DNA from: Muribaculum sp.
Lineage (GTDB): Bacteria > Bacteroidota > Bacteroidia > Bacteroidales > Muribaculaceae
NCBI GenBank assembly: GCA_009775095.1
Contig: VSOZ01000031.1
Span: 1 to 31,178, forward strand
Length of the DNA stretch: 31,178 nt
Reading direction: 5' to 3'
Shown: in pieces, positions 7,674-13,673 of the stretch
Layout: the number at the start of each line of letters is the position of its first letter
Numbering within the stretch: position 1 is the first letter of the stretch
Notes under the pieces: generated by a model
What the model saw: the letters and a program-made list of their open reading frames with translations, nothing else
What the model was told of the DNA's origin: nothing
Databases searched by the model: none
Position numbers and translations under genes: made by a program

Positions 7674-8987
7674 ATGAATCGATTGATAACATATTTTGCC
7701 AAATCGTTGCTATGCACGGCTGTCGCGCTCTTTGCGGTCGCTTGTGCCGGCTCCGGTGATGATGAACCGCAGACTGTCGGCGATGACGACATGGTCACCC
7801 TGTCGATATCTACAAGGGCCCTTGACGCCGACCTCTCCGACGCCGCTTCCGATGTCGAGAAGCTGCACTCCCTGCGCGTAGTCATACTGAGCCGGGAGTC
7901 TGCTACCTACCCATGGCGCGTGGAGCACAACGACTACCAGTCGTTTACAGGCGCCGTGAAGTTGTCCGACACCCGCAGCTATGAGGTAAAGCGTAACACT
8001 CAGAAACGCATATATCTCATAGCCAACTGCGAGGACTACAGAATGACGGCCGGCGGCAACCTGATCGACATCAAGCTCGGAGCCATGTATCTGCCCGGCG
8101 ATGACGGCCTTGCGCCGGTCGACAAAGCGGTGTTCAGCCTCCCGGCCGACCAAAGCGCCGTAGCATCGCTCCCCATGAGCGCCGTCTATGACTTCAACAT
8201 CACCGACAAGGAGCGTACCGAAGCTACATTCTACATAGTCAGGGCTGTCAACAAGGTGTCATTGAGTGTTGAAAACCGCACCGCTAACCCGATCGGCGTC
8301 GATGCGTCCGTGGCTCCGCAGAAGCGTAAAATAAAGTTGCTCGGATGGCGGCTCGACCCTATAGCCCGATGCTGCTACCTCATGCCCCGCGTCAACCGCC
8401 ACGGATCACCGACGTCGTATTGGGTCGCCGATACCGACCGTAAGACGGCCGTGGATCTTTCCGGGCATTGGATAGATTGGATGGCCGATGAGGTGAAGAA
8501 AAAGACCGAGAGCGACATTCCTCAATATCAGTGGATGACCGATTACACGCTCCCCGACGGAGCGCTCCCCGAAGCGTTTGACTACACCTACGCCGATGCA
8601 CCCGTAATCGATTACACTGACGGCTCCAACACATGGACGGCTCCCAAAGCTGTATACATCCATGAGAGCCGTTGTCAGATTGCCGCCGACGATCCTCTCA
8701 TGCTTCAGCAGTATACGATCACCCTGTTTACCGAAGAGCTCCCCGAGGGCGAAGTTGATACCCCCGCCAATTGGACCAAGCGCGAGTACACCGGCATACT
8801 GCCGCAACTGGCCTCGCTCTTCCGCGACACCCACGTCGTGGTCAATGTGTCCATAGGCCGCTACTACGACATAACCCTCAACGTCGAAGAGCAGCCCTAC
8901 GCCTACGAAGTCCTCGACCCCAAATTCGGCCTCGACCGCGACCCCAACGGCGACATCGAGGAATCCGACACTCCGCCGACCCCCTGA
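7674..8987 (+). CDS. Fimbrial accessory subunit lipoprotein
   Basis: The protein has 437 residues with lipobox AVAC (Cys24) followed by an acidic stretch (GSGDDEPQTVGDDD). It is predicted to be a surface lipoprotein. The segment LHSLRVVILSRES, the following KRIYLIANCEDY, and VVNVSIGRYYDITLNVE near the C-terminus have the layout of Bacteroidales Mfa-like minor fimbrillins, which occupy the FimC/D/E or Mfa3/4 position between shaft and tip. I cannot assign it to one named subfamily. It follows the FimB/Mfa2-like gene by 43 bp. The downstream gap of 384 bp is filled with hairpin repeats, so the tip gene may be expressed at a different level. Confidence 0.7.
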   Translation: MNRLITYFAKSLLCTAVALFAVACAGSGDDEPQTVGDDDMVTLSISTRALDADLSDAASDVEKLHSLRVVILSRESATYPWRVEHNDYQSFTGAVKLSDTRSYEVKRNTQKRIYLIANCEDYRMTAGGNLIDIKLGAMYLPGDDGLAPVDKAVFSLPADQSAVASLPMSAVYDFNITDKERTEATFYIVRAVNKVSLSVENRTANPIGVDASVAPQKRKIKLLGWRLDPIARCCYLMPRVNRHGSPTSYWVADTDRKTAVDLSGHWIDWMADEVKKKTESDIPQYQWMTDYTLPDGALPEAFDYTYADAPVIDYTDGSNTWTAPKAVYIHESRCQIAADDPLMLQQYTITLFTEELPEGEVDTPANWTKREYTGILPQLASLFRDTHVVVNVSIGRYYDITLNVEEQPYAYEVLDPKFGLDRDPNGDIEESDTPPTP

Positions 8988-9081
8988 AGCCGCCCAACGT
9001 ACATTGACAACCAACACCCTCCGCCCGGACCGCCCCTCCCGCCGGTATGGCCGCCGCCCTGCACGGCCGCCCCTCCTGATG

Positions 9082-9164
9082 GTAGGGACGCCCGTACCAC
9101 GGCGTCCGGCTTCGCTCCGCATGGCCCTACGGTTTCACGGGCGCCGTACTACTGGCGCCCCTAC
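9082..9164. repeat. REPIN/BIME-like element 3
   Basis: GTAG 9082-9085 is followed by a perfect hairpin GGACGCC (9086-9092), loop CGTACCAC, GGCGTCC (9101-9107). The mirror hairpin is GGGCGCC (9139-9145), loop GTACTACT, GGCGCCC (9154-9160), then CTAC 9161-9164. The two stems differ at the third pair (A:T versus G:C) with both sides changed, so pairing is preserved. Length is 83 bp. Confidence 0.8.
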
Positions 9165-9185
9165 AACCGCCCGGCCACCCGCAAT

Positions 9186-9220
9186 GGAGTCCGCACGGAC
9201 TCCTGCCCCGCGTAAGCCGG
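9186..9220. repeat. Hairpin module A, left copy
   Basis: GGAGTCC (9186-9192), loop GCAC, GGACTCC (9197-9203) is followed by the conserved tail TGCCCCGCGTAAGCCGG. The same module with the same tail occurs at 13091-13125 beyond the tip gene. Confidence 0.7.
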
Positions 9221-9275
9221 TGACAAGACGGCCAACGGCCGACGCCGTCTCCGGAACCGGTGCAATCTACCGCAT

Positions 9276-9300
9276 GGAACCTGCAAAGGTTCCTGCCTAC
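9276..9300. repeat. Hairpin module B, left copy
   Basis: GGAACCT (9276-9282), tetraloop GCAA, AGGTTCC (9287-9293) is followed by TGCCTAC. The right-hand copy at 13167-13184 has a compensated base pair and a GTAA loop. Both loops are of the GNRA type. Confidence 0.7.
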
Positions 9301-9371
9301 CGCCCACCCGGATGGCCACTCGCGCCCCGCGCGACCAGCTTAAATATGAATAAAAACAAACTATAAACCGC

Positions 9372-12300
9372 ATGAATTGCTTTAAAACCTTTATACGCTT
9401 CGCTACGGCAGCCGCCACCGCCTCTATGGCTTCGCTACTGCTCGTATCCTGCGAGGATGATTTCCGCGACGAGTCGCTTTTCATCCCCGAAGGCACAGGC
9501 ACCATATCGTTGCAGATGGAGTTTACCCCCATGGCCGAAGGATTAACAGGCAGCCGTGCAAACGATACAATCAATGCTATCGGCGGCAATGCCGGAAAAG
9601 GCGACGCCCTCAACGGTATCGTCGACATGTGCGTGCTCTTCTACGACAAAGATGGCGAGCTCCTTGGCGACTACGTCTACTACTACAACAAAGATGCATC
9701 ACAAAAGCCCGGCGCACTCACCGACTCTCACTTCATCACCGGCCCTAACCGATTCACCGAGGTCCCCCGTACCGACGCCGACGCCTCCAACGGTAAGCTC
9801 GCGCAGGACAAGTCCATGAGCGGCAAGTTTGACGTCATCAAGATACCCTACGGTCAGTACTACATCGTCGGCGTCGCCAACCTCGGCAATATCGTGTCCA
9901 AGAAGTACGACAAACCCACCACTACCTACGACGAACTCTTCAACAACGCCGACCGCAGCGAAGCCATAAAGACCCTTGACGGACTTCGCGGACTCCGCCT
10001 TGAGTGGGACGCCTCATGTCTCGCCAACAATGCCGAGATGTTTGGCTGCTTCACCGACGGACAGACCTCCCGCGAAGCCGCCTCGTTCTTCTCCGAGGCT
10101 GACCTCCCCACGGTCATCGTCAACCGCGACGGCATGCAGCTCAAGTCATGGCTCCGACGTGCCGCATCAAAGGTCACCATAGCTTTTGACGGTACCGACC
10201 TGCGCGACAACATCTGGATCCACCTCAACTCGGCCGCCATAAAGGACATACCCTCCGGGTGCGACCTCGGCCGCAACAGCCGTGTAACCAAAGTCGACAG
10301 CCTGCTTCACCGACCCGCCGAAGACCACCAAGCCGGCCAGTACCTTGACTATACCCGCAGATTGCCCGCTACCGACGGCGGCAAATACAACACCGGTTGG
10401 TACACCATAGTAAAAGGCCGTAAATTCCCGGACAAAAACAACGGCAGCCTTGTCTCCGGCGACGAAAACCTCCGCGACCCCCACAATCCTACGGAGCTGT
10501 CGCTATTCTTCTACGAAAACATGCAGGGCATAGGCAAAGACAAACGCCAATACCCCGATATTGGCGATGACGGCAAGCCCAACGGAGCTGTAAAAGACGA
10601 TGATATACTCAAAGATGACAAGCCCTGCGGCACCTATATCGAAGTAAAAGCCTTCTACCGCTCGCGCGACGGTGTCGTCAGCAACGGCGACATCATCTAT
10701 CGATTCATGCTCGGCAAGAACATAATCAACGACTACAATGCCGAGCGCAACTACCACTACAAACTCACCCTCCACTTCAACGGCAAGGCCAACGACTACG
10801 ACTGGCACATCGACTACAACGAAGAGCCGGGCATCAAGGTACCTATTCCGTACTACTACGTGCCCTACATGTACAACCAGCACATGGTCTACCCCGTCAC
10901 CATCATCGGTGAACTCGAAGGCGACCTTGAAGCCGAAATAATCCGCTCCGACTGGGGCCCCTCAAAACTCGAAGCCCCCGGCGAAAAAGTTGCAGGTCTG
11001 GAGTATTATAGCGATACGACTAAGGTTGTAGGTAATGGTCCTTGGCACGGTTTCTTGTCTCTCCGCATGGCTCCGCTTGAGCCCGGTACTGACCGTGGTC
11101 GTAAGGCTTCTGTCGGTAAGGTTTCAGGTATTGACAAAGAGTATATTTATAATCAGTCCAACGCGGAAAAAGGTCAATTTAATGGAATACCTTATAATAA
11201 AGCATATTGGATAGGAGAGGGCGATCCTTCTTTGAATGAAAAAGTAAATCATCGTGGTCACCGTTTCTACAATGTCACAAAAACACCGATTACCGGGCGT
11301 TCTGACAATGCCAATGATGATTTTGCTAACGATGGAACTTACGAGGTATCGACTACGACTGTCAATGGTGTGAAGCATACTACATTCCTCGTGCCGTTAT
11401 ACTCTCGAGAGATTAACCTTATAAAGACTGCGGGTTATCGTGGCAATAATCCTTATATGGGTTATTACCGTTACGCTGAGATTCGTTTTACCGCGACGGT
11501 TGATGGTAAAAAGCAATCGACTGTTGCCAAAGTGCTTCAGGTGCCGCGTATTGTGAACCCGAAAGGCATTTACCGAAGTTGGAATTGTACTGACCCGTTC
11601 AATGTACATCTTATGCGGCTTGATTCCGAGGATGATATCGATGGTATGAATTACGTGCCGGTTACCTCTTTCGGTGGCCCGTGGAGTGCCGAAATTGAGT
11701 ATATTACCGATGGTGGCGGCTGGCTCTCTGTAGGCGGTAAGACCGCCAAGGGCGATAAGATAGAAGGATATACCGACAGCGAAATTCAGTTTGATGTCAA
11801 GTTCTTATCCAAATGTCCTAATAAGGATGCCGTACGTTGTGCGGTTATAAAAGTTCTATATCACAACTATACCTGTACTCATCGTATCATGGTGCGTCAA
11901 GGCTATGCCCCGGTAGCCATGGCTTCGGGTTCAAGTACAAAGTGGCATACTTGCAATCTGCAGTATGCAATAAAGAACGATGACGGTTCTTACACAGGAC
12001 ATGAGTATGAATATCCGCGTGGCGAAGGCTCTATGTTCAAGTGTGGTAATCTGTTGGAAGCGATAGCCTCGGTCAACAATAAGCGCGATTATCGTTACAA
12101 AAGTTATCCCGATGGACAGGATGCTTACTATCTTGCACCCTATAAACTTGATCAAAAAGAAGATAGACCTAAAGCTAAGTGGGAAGATATCGGATATAAT
12201 ATATCTGCTGCATTTAAAGGTGTCACATTGGATGTAAACGGTACTCAGTGTCGTGTACCGAAATACGAAGATTATGAGAATCTTCGTAAGGAGTGCGATT

Positions 12301-12821
12301 TTGGAGCCGGTGTTCTTTATGGCGATGGAGCTACCGAGACACAAACCGATGTGGTTAAGGCTCGCGGTTATGCTACTTATCTGGATATGAGTGAACGTCA
12401 GAGCTATGGCATGCGTGGGTGGTTTGTGTATAATCTCGGAAAGGATGGACTGAACCTGTTTTTCCCGATAGGAGTATCAGGCAATGGTCATCGTAAAGAT
12501 GGATCAAGAAAAACAGGTATGTCATACGTCTATGAGCCGGGTGATGCTCGTGGAGTATTACGTTATGCTGCCCGTTCAGGTTTTATGCCTGATGGTGGAC
12601 CTACCGGCTATGCTGAATATCGACCGTTATTGTATACGATGCATACACAGTTTGGTGCGGTCTATTGGGTTAGCGGTGATGGAAGCGAAGTCGGTACCCA
12701 AGCGGGAACGACAGCATGGGATATAAATTATACTACATTTGACTTTAATACATATAATACTGACGCTACTGCGCTGTTTGGTGGTTCCGATGCCGGTTTC
12801 ATCCGACTTGTCGAAGACTGA
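9372..12821 (+). CDS. Large fimbrial tip-type lipoprotein (DUF4906-like)
   Basis: The protein has 1149 residues with lipobox LVSC (Cys27). The N-terminal third has the fimbrillin-like pattern (GTISLQMEFTPMAEG, IVDMCVLFYDKDGELL, YGQYYIVGVANLGNI). The rest is beta-rich and resembles DUF4906-type proteins that end Bacteroidales fimbrial operons, with a Cys-containing distal part (WNCTDPFNVHLMRL, GGPWSAEIEYITDGGGWLSV). By position and size it is the likely adhesive tip, comparable in role to P. gingivalis Mfa5 or FimC-E; the ligand is unknown. Codon choice changes sharply near 10,990: pyrimidine-ending codons go from almost all C-ended to mostly T-ended. This suggests the distal two thirds came from another source. 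It is separated from the upstream gene by 384 bp of repeats and flanked by similar repeats downstream. Confidence 0.75.
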   Translation: MNCFKTFIRFATAAATASMASLLLVSCEDDFRDESLFIPEGTGTISLQMEFTPMAEGLTGSRANDTINAIGGNAGKGDALNGIVDMCVLFYDKDGELLGDYVYYYNKDASQKPGALTDSHFITGPNRFTEVPRTDADASNGKLAQDKSMSGKFDVIKIPYGQYYIVGVANLGNIVSKKYDKPTTTYDELFNNADRSEAIKTLDGLRGLRLEWDASCLANNAEMFGCFTDGQTSREAASFFSEADLPTVIVNRDGMQLKSWLRRAASKVTIAFDGTDLRDNIWIHLNSAAIKDIPSGCDLGRNSRVTKVDSLLHRPAEDHQAGQYLDYTRRLPATDGGKYNTGWYTIVKGRKFPDKNNGSLVSGDENLRDPHNPTELSLFFYENMQGIGKDKRQYPDIGDDGKPNGAVKDDDILKDDKPCGTYIEVKAFYRSRDGVVSNGDIIYRFMLGKNIINDYNAERNYHYKLTLHFNGKANDYDWHIDYNEEPGIKVPIPYYYVPYMYNQHMVYPVTIIGELEGDLEAEIIRSDWGPSKLEAPGEKVAGLEYYSDTTKVVGNGPWHGFLSLRMAPLEPGTDRGRKASVGKVSGIDKEYIYNQSNAEKGQFNGIPYNKAYWIGEGDPSLNEKVNHRGHRFYNVTKTPITGRSDNANDDFANDGTYEVSTTTVNGVKHTTFLVPLYSREINLIKTAGYRGNNPYMGYYRYAEIRFTATVDGKKQSTVAKVLQVPRIVNPKGIYRSWNCTDPFNVHLMRLDSEDDIDGMNYVPVTSFGGPWSAEIEYITDGGGWLSVGGKTAKGDKIEGYTDSEIQFDVKFLSKCPNKDAVRCAVIKVLYHNYTCTHRIMVRQGYAPVAMASGSSTKWHTCNLQYAIKNDDGSYTGHEYEYPRGEGSMFKCGNLLEAIASVNNKRDYRYKSYPDGQDAYYLAPYKLDQKEDRPKAKWEDIGYNISAAFKGVTLDVNGTQCRVPKYEDYENLRKECDFGAGVLYGDGATETQTDVVKARGYATYLDMSERQSYGMRGWFVYNLGKDGLNLFFPIGVSGNGHRKDGSRKTGMSYVYEPGDARGVLRYAARSGFMPDGGPTGYAEYRPLLYTMHTQFGAVYWVSGDGSEVGTQAGTTAWDINYTTFDFNTYNTDATALFGGSDAGFIRLVED

Positions 12822-12857
12822 TGCACCCCGCATGGGTTTCCTGCTTCGGCCCTATCG

Positions 12858-12952
12858 GTAGGGACGCCCGTACCACGGCGTCCAGTCGCACCCCGCAGGC
12901 CGTCCCGGATGGCTCTCCGGTATCGCGGGCGCCGTATTACCGGCGCCCCTAC
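12858..12952. repeat. REPIN/BIME-like element 4
   Basis: GTAG 12858-12861 with perfect hairpin GGACGCC/GGCGTCC (12862-12868, 12877-12883), mirrored by GGGCGCC/GGCGCCC (12927-12933, 12942-12948) and CTAC 12949-12952. The inner spacer is longer than in the 83-bp copies, giving 95 bp. Confidence 0.8.
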
Positions 12953-12981
12953 AGCCGCCCGCATGGCCGTCCGCCCCGCCG

Positions 12982-13077
12982 GTAGGGACGCCCGTACCAC
13001 GGCGTCCGGCTCCGCCCCGCAGGCCACCCCGGAATGACCCTCCGGCATCGCGGGCGCCGTATTACTGGCGCCCCTAC
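12982..13077. repeat. REPIN/BIME-like element 5
   Basis: GTAG 12982-12985 with perfect hairpin GGACGCC/GGCGTCC (12986-12992, 13001-13007), mirrored by GGGCGCC/GGCGCCC (13052-13058, 13067-13073) and CTAC 13074-13077. It is a tandem relative of element 4 at an offset of 124 bp. Confidence 0.8.
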
Positions 13078-13090
13078 AGCCGGCCGCCTC

Positions 13091-13125
13091 GGAGTCCGTC
13101 CCGGACTCTTGCCCCGCGTAAGCCG
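13091..13125. repeat. Hairpin module A, right copy
   Basis: GGAGTCC (13091-13097) pairs with GGACTC (13103-13108) and is followed by TTGCCCCGCGTAAGCCGG, almost the same tail as the copy at 9186-9220. Confidence 0.65.
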
Positions 13126-13166
13126 GGTACGCAGTGCCCGGTTCCTGTCGGTGTCCCCTCCCTCCC

Positions 13167-13190
13167 GGAGCCTGTAAAGGCTCCTGCCTA
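13167..13190. repeat. Hairpin module B, right copy
   Basis: GGAGCCT (13167-13173), loop GTAA, AGGCTCC (13178-13184), then TGCCTA. Compared with the copy at 9276, the fourth stem pair is G:C instead of A:T with both sides changed. Confidence 0.65.
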
Positions 13191-13235
13191 CCCGGACTCC
13201 TGCCCCGCGGGGAGAAAACGATATAAATCAATCTC

Positions 13236-13401
13236 ATGATTGGTGTTAAAAGAAAGCGTCGTGATGACGCGATTATGTGTAAATAAATGTATTTAGGAGT
13301 ATTGCGATGATTATCAATTCCTAAATATCCGTCTTTGTGAAAAGACATTAATGTAATACTTATGTTCTTTGATGCCGTGGGTTCCGCCCCACGGCTTTTT
13401 T
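13236..13401 (+). ncRNA. Candidate structured RNA / 3' UTR with successive stem-loops and a terminator
   Basis: Four perfect stem-loops follow in order: GCGTC/GACGC (13256-13270), ATTTAGGA/TCCTAAAT (13291-13326), GTCTTT/AAAGAC with GTGA loop (13331-13346), and the terminator GCCGTGGG/CCCACGGC with six T (13374-13401). A 16-codon frame (13236-13286, MIGVKRKRRDDAIMCK) runs through the first hairpin and may or may not be translated. I found no TAnnTTTG box directly upstream. The transcript may therefore be the 3' UTR of the fimbrial operon, possibly processed to a small RNA. It does not match an RNA family I recognise. Confidence 0.4.
13374..13401 (+). terminator. Rho-independent terminator
   Basis: GCCGTGGG (13374-13381), 6-base loop, CCCACGGC (13388-13395), then six T. 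It is the strongest plus-strand intrinsic terminator in the window. It is the first convincing stop signal after the tip gene, so it probably ends the fimbrial transcription unit. Confidence 0.85.
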
Positions 13402-13423
13402 ATTTCATTTACATCTTATTGGC

Positions 13424-13445
13424 TTGACCCGTTATAACGGGTCAA
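13424..13445. other. Perfect 22-bp palindrome
   Basis: A perfect self-complementary sequence centred between 13434 and 13435; the left half is TTGACCCGTTA. The segment CCGTTATAAC recurs at 13609-13618, at the foot of the terminator of the polysaccharide locus. It could be an operator or a cruciform site. It has no loop and no T-run, so it is not an ordinary terminator. Confidence 0.6.
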
Positions 13446-13457
13446 TGTAAAAGAACT

Positions 13458-13482
13458 GTTGTTAAAAAACAACTGTGTTTTT
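13458..13482 (+). terminator. Weak terminator-like hairpin
   Basis: GTTGTT (13458-13463), AAAA loop, AACAAC (13468-13473), followed by TGTGTTTTT. It is a short stem just upstream of the last REPIN-like element and may back up the terminator at 13374. Confidence 0.35.
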
Positions 13483-13563
13483 AGGGCCGCCAGTAATACG
13501 GCGGCCGGTTTCGTCCTATATGGCCATCCGGATATGCGGGCGCCATAATACCGGCACCCCTAC
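13481..13563. repeat. REPIN/BIME-like element 6, core inverted relative to elements 1 and 2
   Basis: TTAG 13481-13484 (GTAG variant) with perfect hairpin GGCCGCC/GGCGGCC (13485-13491, 13500-13506), mirrored by GGGCGCC/GGCACCC (13538-13544, 13553-13559) and CTAC 13560-13563. The spacer CCTATATGGCCATCCGG is the reverse complement of the spacer in elements 1 and 2. The flank after CTAC (ATATTAACAGTCCA) aligns directly with theirs. Length is 83 bp. Confidence 0.75.
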
Positions 13564-13611
13564 TTTGCGACAGAATATTAACAGTCCAACCGGGTTTTGC
13601 ATATGATCCGT

Positions 13612-13656
13612 TATAACAACAGGGCCACTCGTAGTACGGGCGGCCCTGTTGTTATA
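13612..13656 (-). terminator. Hairpin terminating the polysaccharide locus
   Basis: TATAACAACAGGGCC (13612-13626) pairs perfectly over 15 bp with 13642-13656, around a 15-base loop. It begins 18 bp after the GH3 stop codon on the minus strand. No U-run follows, but stems of this kind are common at operon ends in Bacteroidales. The loop contains GTAGTACGGGCGGCC, which resembles the REP hairpins nearby. Confidence 0.6.
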
Positions 13657-13673
13657 GTTGGCTATTAATTTGT

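Larger units (their letters stand above)
8988..9371. other. GC-rich hairpin-repeat spacer inside the fimbrial operon
   Basis: The 384-bp gap holds one REPIN-like element (9082-9164), hairpin module A (9186-9203 plus tail to 9220), a GACGGC/GCCGTC inverted pair near 9227-9249, and hairpin module B (9276-9293). The last 40 bp or so are AT-rich and lead to the tip-gene ATG at 9372. No coding region is supported; a Pro/Arg-rich open frame crossing it is an artefact of the GC-rich repeats. Confidence 0.8.
12822..13207. other. GC-rich hairpin-repeat spacer downstream of the tip gene
   Basis: No gene is supported. The stretch holds two tandem REPIN-like elements (12858-12952 and 12982-13077), hairpin module A (13091-13125), a CCGGG/CCCGG pair near 13123-13142, and hairpin module B (13167-13184). 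The order and orientation repeat those of the spacer at 8988-9371 on the other side of the tip gene. Confidence 0.8.

Noticed and set aside
9004..9366. Plus-strand open frame of 120 codons between the accessory and tip genes
   Set aside because: The Pro/Arg/Thr-rich translation comes entirely from GC-rich hairpin repeats. It has no protein-like pattern.
12728..13348. Minus-strand open frame of 206 codons downstream of the tip gene
   Set aside because: It crosses two REPIN-like elements and the end of the tip gene. Its composition is repeat-driven.
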